From Blautia sp. AF19-10LB (lineage in GTDB: Bacteria > Bacillota > Clostridia > Lachnospirales > Lachnospiraceae): a stretch of DNA of 44,039 nt. The notes beneath the pieces are model-generated. The model searched no databases and was not told the DNA's origin. It worked only from the letters and a program-made list of their open reading frames with translations. The stretch spans positions 1 through 44,039 of the forward strand of contig NZ_QTWS01000031.1 of assembly GCF_003461245.1 (NCBI RefSeq). The letters are read 5' to 3'. The position numbers and the translations under genes are program-made. How positions within the stretch are numbered: the first letter of the stretch is position 1; every line of letters begins with the position of its first letter. Shown one piece after another: positions 17,267 to 24,892 of the stretch.

Positions 17267-18175
17267 CTATTCCTTCTTTGCTATCGGAAGAAACACAGAA
17301 AATGTAGAACCCTTTCCTCTCTTTGATGTCACTTTTATATACCCCTTTTGTGCCTGAATGATCTCTCTTGCAAGGAATAAGCCAATTCCTACTCCTGGCT
17401 GGTCTGCCACTGACAGACTCCGATAAAACCTTCCAAATATCTTTGGTATTTCTTCTTTTTCTATTCCAATGCCATCATCAATGATATCAATCTTTACAAA
17501 AAAAGAATACTGCTCGACTTTTATCTGAACATTTCCCCCACATGCTGTGTATTTAATCGCATTGTCTACAATATTTCCGAGTGCCTCCACTGTCCATTTT
17601 GAATCACATCGAACATGCAAATCCGTGTCACATAGGCTCAGAGTAATATTCTTCTCCCTTACTTTTACGTTAAACTGCTGCTGTATAGATTCAAGCATCT
17701 GCTTAATAGTAGTATCCTCCGAATGTACTGCGATAATTCCACTCTCCATCCGTGATAATTTGACCAATGATTGTATCAAAAAATCTAATTTCTCTGTTTG
17801 CTCCAAAATGGTAGCTATCTCATCCTGATTTTCATTACTCACTTCAGAGAGTATTTCTCCATAGATTTTCAGATTTGAAATAGGAGTCAGTGTCTGATGC
17901 GCAATATCTGAAATAAGTTTTTGTATCACTTCTTTCTGTTCCTGTTGATTTTTTCCTGCCAGAAGGCTACTGTCTATATATTGTTTCATGCTGTTTTCAA
18001 GAGCAGAATACTTTTCTTCTGATACTTCTGTCCGTTCCAATTCTCCATCTATTGCACAATCCAGCATTTGCTGCAGCCGGTTCAAAAGCTTTTTTTCTTT
18101 CTGATAAAAAAAGCTGTACCAAAAAACTCCGCTCAGGACAAATATAACTACAATCAACATAATTGTTTCTATCAT
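17267..18175 (-). CDS. Sensor histidine kinase with a single N-terminal membrane helix
   Basis: 302 aa. Its start codon overlaps the regulator's stop in ATGA (18172-18175). One N-terminal helix (MLIVVIFVLSGVFWYSFFY) leads to a cytoplasmic linker, HisKA with H93 (DIAHQTLTPI), then HATPase N box NIVDNAIKY, G1 DDGIGIE and G2 GVGIGLFLARE. There is almost no extracellular sensor, so the signal may come through the membrane or the partner FtsX transporter, as in Bce-type systems. The -TLTP- in the H-box (instead of LKTP) is a modest variant. Confidence 0.88.
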   Translation of the reverse strand: MIETIMLIVVIFVLSGVFWYSFFYQKEKKLLNRLQQMLDCAIDGELERTEVSEEKYSALENSMKQYIDSSLLAGKNQQEQKEVIQKLISDIAHQTLTPISNLKIYGEILSEVSNENQDEIATILEQTEKLDFLIQSLVKLSRMESGIIAVHSEDTTIKQMLESIQQQFNVKVREKNITLSLCDTDLHVRCDSKWTVEALGNIVDNAIKYTACGGNVQIKVEQYSFFVKIDIIDDGIGIEKEEIPKIFGRFYRSLSVADQPGVGIGLFLAREIIQAQKGYIKVTSKRGKGSTFSVFLPIAKKE

Positions 18176-18855
18176 CCATTCACCGCCCATGTATATCCAA
18201 TTCCATAAACCGTCTTGATATATTCAGGCTTCTGCGTATCATCTTCTAATTTGTCTCTGAGGCGTTTGACTGCAACAGTCAGAGCATGAGCATCCACAAA
18301 CTCTGTATCTCCCTGCCATACCTCGTCAATCAGATATTCCCGTTTCAATACTTTTCCTCTGTTTTCACACAGCACTCTAAGGAGCTTTTGTTCTGTCTTA
18401 CTAAGTTCAATAGGTTCTCCATCTTTGAAAAATTCCATTTTATCGAAATAGAACTCAAATCCATCAAGCTCCATAGAATTCTTAGCTGCTGCCTCTTTAT
18501 TTCTAAGCTGCACAGACACTCTTGCACGCAAAACCATCAAGCTAAACGGTTTCGTAATATAATCATTTGCCCCAGCTTCCAATCCTGTTACAATATCTAC
18601 TTCCATGTTATTTACTGTAAGCAGAATAATCGGCACCTGACTATTTTTCCTTATTTCTCTTACAAAATCAATCCCATTCCCATCCGGCAAATTCACATCT
18701 AATAAAACCAATGTGATATCTTCCTTTTTCAAGATTTCTCTAGCTTCCTGCAAAGTTCTGCACTGATAAAAGAAATAAGCATCATTCTTTAAAGCCAGAC
18801 GGATTCCATCATTTAATTTTTTGTCATCTTCAACAATCAGTAACTTTTCACTCAT
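18172..18855 (-). CDS. OmpR/PhoB-family response regulator
   Basis: 227 aa. Acidic pocket D10-D11, phospho-acceptor D53 (LVLLDVNLPDGNG), Lys of ITKPFSL, and a C-terminal winged helix ending KTVYGIGYTWAVNG. It is coupled to the kinase by ATGA. The likely target is the pair of 22-bp-spaced repeats before the ABC genes (17227-17256). The Shine-Dalgarno ahead of ATG 18855 is weak (AGAAAGCAGAG). Confidence 0.92.
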   Translation of the reverse strand: MSEKLLIVEDDKKLNDGIRLALKNDAYFFYQCRTLQEAREILKKEDITLVLLDVNLPDGNGIDFVREIRKNSQVPIILLTVNNMEVDIVTGLEAGANDYITKPFSLMVLRARVSVQLRNKEAAAKNSMELDGFEFYFDKMEFFKDGEPIELSKTEQKLLRVLCENRGKVLKREYLIDEVWQGDTEFVDAHALTVAVKRLRDKLEDDTQKPEYIKTVYGIGYTWAVNG

Positions 18856-18958
18856 ATTTTCTCTGCTTTCTTACAAATTACGCTAATTGTATCATTGCCA
18901 GTTTTATAAATCAAATCATTAAGTCAAAATCTCCGGCAGAATTTATCTTATAAACAGC

Positions 18959-18980
18959 AAAAAACTCCCGAAGGAGCTTT
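18959..18980 (-). terminator. UUCG-loop terminator after a tnpV remnant
   Basis: Minus strand: AAAGCTCC, UUCG tetraloop, GGAGTTTT with further T. It stands directly downstream of the degenerate tnpV tail at 18988-19032 and may be the original terminator of that lost gene. Confidence 0.7.
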
Positions 18981-18987
18981 CCACGTT

Positions 18988-19032
18988 TTAAATGTACACT
19001 AATTCTCTTAACACAACCTCTTCTGCATCATT
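18988..19032 (-). pseudogene. 3' remnant of a second tnpV gene
   Basis: The last codons of a TnpV survive here as N-D-A-E-E-V-V-L-R-E-L-V-Y-I-stop. They match the end of the intact TnpV at 20181 (N-A-A-E-E-I-V-L-K-E-L-I-Y-R-stop). Reading further upstream hits a stop at once and the similarity ends. It is divergent enough that it is not a fresh duplication of the neighbour. It marks the eroded end of another Tn4451/serine-recombinase type element. Confidence 0.7.
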
Positions 19033-19094
19033 TCATATTTCCCATGAAGAATGTTGTAAATTAGTACTATCCACAACGATAACAGGTAATTTAA

Positions 19095-19856
19095 TTATTC
19101 GTATTTTTTCCCGATAATGTAAATCGAAACTACCATACCGCCTAATATCATAATTAAGAAAATTTTATTCAAAATATCCCATAAAGCTATATTGAAACAA
19201 TTGATTATTATAATACCTGCAAGAGGATATAGAACAACTGTTGCAAGTGTCCATATTTTTAAAGTTGTGCAGATGTATATCCAATTTCCATTGTTAAAAG
19301 ATAAACCAACTAGATGTATTCTAAAAATTCCTTGCGAAACATAATTTATCTTGTTGGCATCATAATATGTTGGTAATATGTCTTTTGCAAAGAAACAAAA
19401 CCATGCACCAAATAAAAGCATTCCCACGGTAACCAGCAATATATCCCCTTTCATCTCAGCTAATGAACTTCCAGATACAACTAACATAATAATTTCTGTA
19501 ATAGATATAAAAAAACATAACAAATATGCTAATATCCAGTTTTTTCTATGCTGATGAATAGAATTCCTAACAGCCATATCGAGAGAGCCTACTACCAATT
19601 CCTCGACTTCTTTTGTATCAATATTTTTCTGTGTATCTATTTTTTCTCCACGTAACAATTCTGTAACGGTAACATCTAATATATCAGCTATTGGTATGAG
19701 TAATACGACATTGGGCATACTAAGACCACGTTCCCATTTGCTAACTGTTTTATCTGATACATATAATTTTTCAGCCAAATCCTTTTGAGTTAAATTCTTT
19801 TCCTTTCTTAATTCGGTTACAAATAAACCAAATTTTTCATTACTAATCTGATACAT
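19095..19856 (-). CDS. XRE-family regulator fused to membrane helices
   Basis: 253 aa from ATG 19856 behind GGAGGTG. The N-terminal HTH (FVTELRKEKNLTQKDLAEKL, VSDKTVSKWERGLSMPNV) is a canonical Cro/C1 domain. From about residue 120 there are four or five hydrophobic helices (ILAYLLCFFISITEIIMLVV; ILLVTVGMLLFGAWFCFFA; WTLATVVLYPLAGIIIIN; IFLIMILGGMVVSIYIIG). Membrane-anchored XRE regulators of this layout are common in clostridia; signal and targets are unknown. It lies alone between the tnpV remnant and the intact tnpV. Confidence 0.82.
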   Translation of the reverse strand: MYQISNEKFGLFVTELRKEKNLTQKDLAEKLYVSDKTVSKWERGLSMPNVVLLIPIADILDVTVTELLRGEKIDTQKNIDTKEVEELVVGSLDMAVRNSIHQHRKNWILAYLLCFFISITEIIMLVVSGSSLAEMKGDILLVTVGMLLFGAWFCFFAKDILPTYYDANKINYVSQGIFRIHLVGLSFNNGNWIYICTTLKIWTLATVVLYPLAGIIIINCFNIALWDILNKIFLIMILGGMVVSIYIIGKKYE

Positions 19857-19877
19857 ATATCCACCTCCTGCACACAT

Positions 19878-19906
19878 ATTATAATGAGAGCGTGCATAAA
19901 TCAATC
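19878..19906 (-). promoter_or_regulatory. Promoter of the membrane XRE gene
   Basis: Minus-strand TATAAT (19883-19878) lies 17 bases after a poor -35, GATTGA (19906-19901), and shortly before the GGAGGTG and ATG of the XRE gene. The rest of the stretch up to 20130 holds no ORF that I can support. Confidence 0.45.
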
Positions 19907-20132
19907 GACTAGCAGTAGAATTGCAGAATATTAGCACATAATTCATCAAATAATCTCCCCATCATGATTATTTCTATAAAGTTATATTCGAATATTTTTT
20001 AAGCCATACTATGGAATAATTAAATCGGCAACTTATAACTATGACGGAAAAAACCAGCCTTCCGAAACTTAGAAAAGATCACTTGCTATAGAATTGTAAT
20101 TTGCTTCTTCTTTGACCCCTTATAAACATAAA

Positions 20133-20171
20133 AGCCGAACAAACAGGATTTTTCGTCCTACTTGTTCAGCT
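20133..20171 (-). terminator. Terminator downstream of tnpV
   Basis: An imperfect long stem (GAACAA and AGGA pair with TCCT and TTGTTC, outer AGC/GCT) with a CGAAAAA loop is followed by TTTTATGTTT on the minus strand. It ends the recombinase-tnpV transcript. Confidence 0.7.
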
Positions 20172-20180
20172 CTTATTCTA

Positions 20181-20552
20181 CTACCTATAAATCAATTCTT
20201 TTAACACAATCTCTTCTGCTGCATTCCGGATGTTATTTACAACTCCAACCCACACCATCTGATCACGAGCTTTCAATTCTTCCGTAACGCCTTGCTTCTC
20301 CATCATCTGACGCACCAGAATACCCATCCTCTCCTGTGCTTCATCATCCACAGCATTCAGATGTTTTGTCAATCTGTCTTCCAACATATACAGAGAATAC
20401 ATTGCCGGACGATGCTCTTTCAGATACGTTTTCCGCAGCATTCCATATTTTCCATAATGCGGTTCTTCATCTGTACTGACAAGATTCGGATAGTAAATTC
20501 CGTCTGCTCCCAGTGTGTAGGTTCCACCCATTTTTTCAAATGTGCTTTTCAT
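20181..20552 (-). CDS. tnpV: TnpV family transposon-encoded protein
   Basis: 123 aa. The core YGKYGMLRKTYLKEHRPAMY and the C-terminal end VGVVNNIRNAAEEIVLKEL are hallmarks of TnpV, a protein of unknown biochemical role found with Tn4451-type serine recombinases. It begins 31 bases after the recombinase stop codon and shares its transcript. It may assist excision, but this has not been shown to my knowledge. A 3' remnant of a second copy lies at 18988-19032. Confidence 0.87.
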   Translation of the reverse strand: MKSTFEKMGGTYTLGADGIYYPNLVSTDEEPHYGKYGMLRKTYLKEHRPAMYSLYMLEDRLTKHLNAVDDEAQERMGILVRQMMEKQGVTEELKARDQMVWVGVVNNIRNAAEEIVLKELIYR

Positions 20553-20583
20553 GTGTTATTCCTCCTTGAAATCAGCGATATCC

Positions 20584-22530
20584 TTAGATCATCGCAAAAT
20601 ATTTCAGGGCAGCCTTGATAGCATCTTCTTTCTCTTTCGGACACTGTGGCACTTTTGGATTTTCTGTCTTTGGCAGATTATAGTTCTCTCCTACTTCGAT
20701 TCCACATTTCCTTTTGATTTGAGAAATATATAAATTTGAAACCTTCAAGCCAAATTCTTTCAGCACATAATCTTTGATTTCCTGATAGGTCGCTTTCGTC
20801 TCTGCACTGGTTGCATCCAGCTCATCTAAGTCTAAGTCGATCTCTATCGTGTCATCTGGTTTTTGTTGGGACAAAAGAACAACCGTCTCAACGGTATTAC
20901 CTTTTTCCCACAAGAGCCGCCTTACCTCTTGACCATCCCGATATATTGGGAAATTAAACTCTATTGACTTCAAAGGCTGCTCTGACTCCCCATTTGGATA
21001 TATCTGAATTTCTTTTATGAGATAAGTAATAAGGCTTTTCTTTTCCTCGTCACTTATTATATCATAGAGCTTTCCGAAATTCAGCATAAGCTTGTAAATA
21101 TTGTCCAGAGTGATTGCTTCCATTTCGATAGAACTTTTTCTCAGCTTTGCATCTTCAATCCGTTCTTCCAACTCGACAATCGTATCATACAATCCATCAA
21201 GCCTTAATGTCATGTCGTGGATTTTTCTTTCTCTGAAACGAGCATCAATAGGCAGATTATCAATTTCTCGCTCCAGACGGGCTTTATTCAAATCTACTTC
21301 TTTCAGCTTGCTCTCATAATTGGCAAGTTCCTTATCAATAGCAGTGGTATCGGTCTGTACGCCAATACGCTTTTCTATCTCTTTTGCAAAATATTTATCA
21401 CTTACCAATTCTTTAACAGCTTCAATTACAAGTGGTTCAATGTCTGTTTTTCTAAGCGATGCCTTGTAATCACAATGATGCCCTCGCTCCTGCTTGTTCC
21501 TACCGCAGATATAATAGTAAACTTCTTTGTATGTGCCATCTTTATTCGTCCACGCATGTTTATTCGTATACATTGAGCTTCCACAAAGAGGACACTTTAA
21601 TATTCCCGTCAACAGATGTGACCTGTCCTTACCTATTTTGGACGGCTGCTTAATTCCTGTTGCCATACGTTTTGTGTGAGCTTTTTGCCATAATTCTTCG
21701 CTAACTATTCCTTCGTGTTGTCCATCTTCCAGAATATAATCATCTGTATGAACCTGCTTATATTCATTTTTTGTGCCTTTTACCTTTTCTCGTGTTCTTC
21801 TGCCATAAGCAATCTTTCCACAATAAACAGGATTGTCTAATATCAACCGTATAAAATGACTGCTCCAAGTTTCTAATGTGCCGTTCTGACGAGGTATCTT
21901 CTTTATACCTTGAAGATTAAGATATTTTGCTACCCCGCCAAGTCCTATGTCAGAATTAGCAAATTTATCAAATATAATTCTGATTGCTTCAGCTTCCGTT
22001 TCTTCTATCAAGAGCTGATTGTCTTTCAGATAATATCCGTATGGTGCAAATCCACCATTCCACCCACCTTGTCGTGCTTTTTCTCTCCGTCCATTCATTG
22101 TCTGTTCAATGATATTTTCTCTTTCAATTTCTGCAACCGCAGATAATACAGAAATTAAAAGTTTTCCGCTTGTCTGTGATGAGTCAATACCTTCCTCAAT
22201 ACAAATAAGATTTATTCCATACGACTGCACAAACTCCAATGAATTTAGAATATCTGCTGCGTTTCTTCCAAATCGTGAAAGTTTATAGACCAGAATATAA
22301 TCTATCTCCAATCCGTTCTTTATATCGGAAAGCATCTTCTTAAAAGCAGGTCTCCCCTCAATAGATTTTCCCGATTTACCCGCATCTTCATATATACCAA
22401 CAATCTCCATTTCCTCTCTGTCAGCAAATCGTTTCAGGCTATTCTTCTGCCCTTCAAGGCTATATCCGTCCACCTGCATTTCAGTACTTACTCTCGGATA
22501 TAGGACACATTTCTTTCCTTCTCTGTTCAT
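20584..22530 (-). CDS. Large serine recombinase (TnpX/TndX type integrase-excisionase)
   Basis: 648 aa, Shine-Dalgarno GGAGGTGG. The N-terminal resolvase domain (1-145) has the nucleophile S15 in YPRVST and conserved Arg in YKLSRFGRN. A Recombinase domain (about 165-280) is followed by a zinc ribbon (CPLCG ... CGRNK...HHC, about 315-350). A coiled-coil region (about 380-470) leads to a DNA-binding C-terminus. Such enzymes integrate and excise conjugative elements without an accessory integration factor. Its position at one end of the transfer operon suggests it is the integrase of the 20.2-44 kb element. The attachment sites could not be defined. Confidence 0.93.
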   Translation of the reverse strand: MNREGKKCVLYPRVSTEMQVDGYSLEGQKNSLKRFADREEMEIVGIYEDAGKSGKSIEGRPAFKKMLSDIKNGLEIDYILVYKLSRFGRNAADILNSLEFVQSYGINLICIEEGIDSSQTSGKLLISVLSAVAEIERENIIEQTMNGRREKARQGGWNGGFAPYGYYLKDNQLLIEETEAEAIRIIFDKFANSDIGLGGVAKYLNLQGIKKIPRQNGTLETWSSHFIRLILDNPVYCGKIAYGRRTREKVKGTKNEYKQVHTDDYILEDGQHEGIVSEELWQKAHTKRMATGIKQPSKIGKDRSHLLTGILKCPLCGSSMYTNKHAWTNKDGTYKEVYYYICGRNKQERGHHCDYKASLRKTDIEPLVIEAVKELVSDKYFAKEIEKRIGVQTDTTAIDKELANYESKLKEVDLNKARLEREIDNLPIDARFRERKIHDMTLRLDGLYDTIVELEERIEDAKLRKSSIEMEAITLDNIYKLMLNFGKLYDIISDEEKKSLITYLIKEIQIYPNGESEQPLKSIEFNFPIYRDGQEVRRLLWEKGNTVETVVLLSQQKPDDTIEIDLDLDELDATSAETKATYQEIKDYVLKEFGLKVSNLYISQIKRKCGIEVGENYNLPKTENPKVPQCPKEKEDAIKAALKYFAMI

Positions 22531-22572
22531 CGTACCACCTCCATAAATTTATAGGGAAATGTGATATGTAAG

Positions 22573-22591
22573 GCTGCGTAACCTACGCAGC
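22573..22591 (-). promoter_or_regulatory. 8-bp hairpin spanning the stop codon of the 50-aa gene
   Basis: GCTGCGTA-acc-TACGCAGC is a perfect dyad that contains the stop codon of the small upstream gene. It sits about 40 bases before the recombinase start and has no U-run, so it is not a terminator. It could adjust translation or mRNA processing of the recombinase. Confidence 0.45.
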
Positions 22592-22735
22592 ACAATCTAA
22601 TTCCTGCAAAACAGTCTTTCCGTATTTTTCAACTATCTGCACCATAACATTGATAAAAGAATTGAATGTTTCGGTTTCATCTTTCAACTGTTCGTCTTGC
22701 AGTTCTGTATTATGAATTAACTTTTCATTTCCCAT
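22583..22735 (-). CDS. 50-aa protein preceding the serine recombinase
   Basis: It starts at ATG 22735 with GGAGGT ahead. The acidic N-terminal half is followed by F-N-S-F-I-N-V-M-V-Q-I-V-E-K-Y-G-K-T-V-L-Q-E-L. The C-terminal half is homologous to the 41-aa protein at 1290-1415. It lies 52 bases upstream of the recombinase in the same direction, so co-expression is likely. Small proteins at this position may act as directionality or regulatory factors, but none of that is visible here. Confidence 0.65.
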   Translation of the reverse strand: MGNEKLIHNTELQDEQLKDETETFNSFINVMVQIVEKYGKTVLQELDCAA

Positions 22736-22823
22736 AAACGAATACCTCCGCTAAAGCTAAAACGGCTGTACCTCTAAATTATAGAAATACAGCCGCCATT
22801 TTACCAATGTGCAAATCTATCCC

Positions 22824-23204
22824 TCATACCTGCTTTACACATTTGTTTTCATTTTTTTCAAGTGCAACACTAATGGCAAGAGCCTTGTCAACTCTTGCCA
22901 TTATGTTATTGGGCATCATTCCCATATACTGTTTTAACCTCTGCTTATCAATCGTCCGTATCTGCTCAAGCAGGATAACAGAGTCCTTGTCAAGCCCTTC
23001 ATAATTACTTACTGGGGTATGTGTGGGCAACTTTGCTTTTGTGTGTACTCGGCTCGTAATTGCTGCAATGATTACCGTCGGGCTGTGCTTGTTTCCTATA
23101 TCATTGGAAATGATAAGTACAGGTCTTGTGCCGCCTTGTTCCGAGCCGATAACGGGATTAAGCTCCGCATAATAAATGTCGCCACGCTTAATAATTCGTT
23201 CCAT
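22824..23204 (-). CDS. MazF/PemK-family toxin-like protein
   Basis: 126 aa behind GGAGGTCAAACACA. The N-terminal [28 protein letters not shown] and VIIAAITSR segments are the MazF/PemK/CcdB-fold signature. [13 protein letters not shown] supplies the later conserved strand-helix. MazF proteins are sequence-specific mRNA endonucleases normally neutralised by a MazE-type antitoxin. No antitoxin ORF is seen on either side, so this is either an orphan or paired with an unrecognised partner. Confidence 0.87.
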   Translation of the reverse strand: MERIIKRGDIYYAELNPVIGSEQGGTRPVLIISNDIGNKHSPTVIIAAITSRVHTKAKLPTHTPVSNYEGLDKDSVILLEQIRTIDKQRLKQYMGMMPNNIMARVDKALAISVALEKNENKCVKQV

Positions 23205-23790
23205 TGTGTTTGACCTCCCAATATGATTTAGACAGATGCTTCCTGCCTATGTAGGCAGCCAAACGCAAGGAAGTATTTAAGGTCGGAAGTATCTTAACAA
23301 TATCTCTGTTCTTATGACCGCCTTTCGCTTGGCTGATATGATAGAAGCATTTCAACTTGTCCTCGACACCCCGAAATGCTATGGGAAATCGCCAAACGGT
23401 CAGCAGCGAACTGACACCACGGGAGTTCCACCCCAACTGTCGGTCTGACAGAGCCGCCCTCATTGCCTGCGACGGTTTTTTCACGCTCGGACTGTGACTG
23501 GACGGGAGTATCATTATCCTCTTTGTGGGTTATGGCGAAATCGGGAGCTACCCGATATTTTGAGTCGGTAAAGATAGGCTCACCACCTTTCAATCGCTCG
23601 CTGCCGCTTGGCAGGTCGTGGCGTACCGCTACACACGCTTATGCTCATCACAATCACAAAGAGAAAGTATTTGGCGAATGGGTATTCGATTGTCAAGGAG
23701 CTATCCCGTTTTCGCCACACAAAGGAAAACAGGGTAAGAGGTTTTTTGTCCTCTCACCCTGTAGCCCGTGGGAATATTCAATTTTCCCCT
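23205..23790 (-). other. 586-bp stretch without a credible gene
   Basis: ORFs of 90-119 codons exist on both strands, but their composition is unlike protein and they overlap one another. Visible structure: hairpins GTCAG/CTGAC around 23400-23415 and CTGTC/GACAG around 23440-23455, and a strong stem CAGGGT-AGAGG/CCTCT-ACCCTG (23730-23761, 8-nt loop) just after the sigma-factor stop. The last one probably terminates or processes the sigma transcript. The rest could hold an untranslated RNA or a protein-binding region. Confidence 0.5.
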
Positions 23791-24219
23791 CTACTCAAAA
23801 AACTTTTTTAATTTTTCTTTGAGCCTATCCATTCTTCTGTAAACAGCTTTTTCAGTAATATCCAGATACACCGCAATTTCACGGGTTGAATATCCTTGTA
23901 CCTTCATCAAAGCAATCTGCAGTGTAAGCCTGTCCACCTTAATCAAAACTTGATAGAGGTGCTGATTTTCGATACTGTCCAGAAAATCCTCAACCGTTTT
24001 GACTTCGGGCTGTGTAGTATCTTCAGCAAACTCGTCAAGATATGTACCTGTTTCCTGCACTCGCTGATAATACCGTCTGTCTGAATTAAAAATCGCCCAA
24101 TCGTGAACACGGAGCTTTTCTATATCGTCCTCATTAACGCCCAAGCTCCGTAACTGCTTCTCCTCGGCTTCTTTCCAGAGCCGCCATTTCTTTTCTTCTC
24201 TGGCTTTGTTGTATGCCAT
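23791..24219 (-). CDS. Sigma-70 region 4-like factor (Tn916 Orf7-type)
   Basis: 142 aa from ATG 24219 (Shine-Dalgarno GGAGGTAC). The C-terminal half (LTLQIALMKVQGYSTREIAV, YLDITEKAVYRRMDRLKEKL) is a sigma region-4 helix-turn-helix. The N-terminal half is charged and lacks a clear region 2. In Tn916-like elements this gene family (Orf7) controls expression of excision and transfer genes. Its Shine-Dalgarno can be buried in a long hairpin (24228-24266) and an intrinsic terminator lies further upstream, so expression looks doubly gated. Confidence 0.82.
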   Translation of the reverse strand: MAYNKAREEKKWRLWKEAEEKQLRSLGVNEDDIEKLRVHDWAIFNSDRRYYQRVQETGTYLDEFAEDTTQPEVKTVEDFLDSIENQHLYQVLIKVDRLTLQIALMKVQGYSTREIAVYLDITEKAVYRRMDRLKEKLKKFFE

Positions 24220-24227
24220 AATGTGTA

Positions 24228-24266
24228 CCTCCAATCTGAATTTTTTTGAAAAATTTCAGATTGAGG
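24228..24266 (-). promoter_or_regulatory. Hairpin sequestering the sigma-factor Shine-Dalgarno
   Basis: On the minus strand CCTC-AATCTGAA (24266-24255) pairs with TTCAGATT-GGAGG (24240-24228) with one bulged base. This places the GGAGG ribosome site inside a stem of about 12 bp, and the loop is A/T-rich. It would block ribosome entry unless opened. Confidence 0.65.
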
Positions 24267-24324
24267 TGGGCTACGACAGCCAGCGCCAAAAGCAGGCTTC
24301 TCCTGCGTTCTGATAAAAAGCGAT

Positions 24325-24361
24325 AAACAAAAAGCCGCAAAGGTACTAAGACCTCTACGGC
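24325..24361 (-). terminator. Attenuator-type terminator upstream of the sigma factor gene
   Basis: GCCG...AGGT-loop-ACCT...CGGC (24334-24361) is followed on the minus strand by TTTTTGTTT. A minus-strand ORF starting at ATG 24370 would be translated through the stem, as in leader-peptide attenuators. Tn916 uses transcriptional attenuation upstream of tet(M) and its regulatory genes, so a similar switch is plausible. Confidence 0.65.
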
Positions 24362-24400
24362 AATACGCATAATTATCTCTATAATATAGATATGTGATTT

Positions 24401-24415
24401 CTACTTAAAAAGTAG
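24401..24415. promoter_or_regulatory. Short palindrome, candidate operator
   Basis: CTACTT-aaa-AAGTAG lies about 30 bases before the leader ATG at 24370, where a promoter is expected (AT-rich, TATTAT-like -10 on the minus strand). The remaining stretch up to 24690 has hairpins GCTGCTT-ctgat-AAGCAGC (about 24486-24506) and CCCTC/GAGGG (about 24536-24565). A 88-codon ORF there is not credible. Confidence 0.35.
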
Positions 24416-24691
24416 AAAAGTGCCACGAGCAAGCAAGGCTTTTTTTAACAAGTTATCCTCACTTGTGCGTGACACTATGTAAATAGCTGCTGCTTCTGAT
24501 AAGCAGCGTGGTTGGATTTGCCCAACACATAAAAATCCCTCCAAACTCAAAACGGGTTTAGAGGGAAGATAAGTTTTTATTAGGACATGATAAATCCGCC
24601 CACCAAAAGCACCGTTTTTTTTATTCGGTGGGCTTATCCATCCTATTCTGTATAAAGAAAGAGCCAATGAACTGCAAGTTACCTCGCAAAT

Positions 24692-24880
24692 TCATCGGCT
24701 CTGCGTCTGTGCGTCTGGCTCTTTGATGATAGTTACTTTTAATTGTTGAACATTTATAAGCTGTTCCTGCCTACACTTAGGACAAAAAAGCGGAAAATTA
24801 AGAAGTACCGTATTTTCTCTTATTTTTATCCGTGTTTTGTTTCCGCAAACGGGGCAAAGCACCCATTTTTCATTTTGCAT
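24692..24880 (-). CDS. Cysteine-rich KTR domain protein, copy 1
   Basis: 62 aa, Shine-Dalgarno AAGGGAG. It has two CPxC knuckles (VLCPVCGNKTR and LFCPKCRQE) around a Lys-Thr-Arg motif: a small zinc-ribbon of the Cys_rich_KTR family that accompanies tet(M) and other cargo in Tn916-like elements. Function is unknown. The end TIIKEPDAQTQSR and the following 3' sequence are nearly identical to those of copy 2 at 26999. It sits 12 bases downstream of the MATE gene. Confidence 0.85.
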   Translation of the reverse strand: MQNEKWVLCPVCGNKTRIKIRENTVLLNFPLFCPKCRQEQLINVQQLKVTIIKEPDAQTQSR

Positions 24881-24892
24881 AAAACATCTCCC

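Noticed and set aside
23312..23593. 93-codon minus-strand ORF, and the overlapping 23188-23514 ORF
   Set aside because: They overlap each other in different frames, lack ribosome-binding sites at their starts, and read through hairpins. Treated as non-coding.
24134..24370. 78-codon minus-strand ORF overlapping the sigma gene
   Set aside because: Its 5' part may act as a leader peptide of the attenuator, but its 3' part is only an alternative frame of the sigma gene, so it was not called as a gene.
24401..24667. 88-codon minus-strand ORF
   Set aside because: It spans terminator-like hairpins and the palindrome at 24401-24415 and has no domain pattern. More likely untranslated leader sequence.
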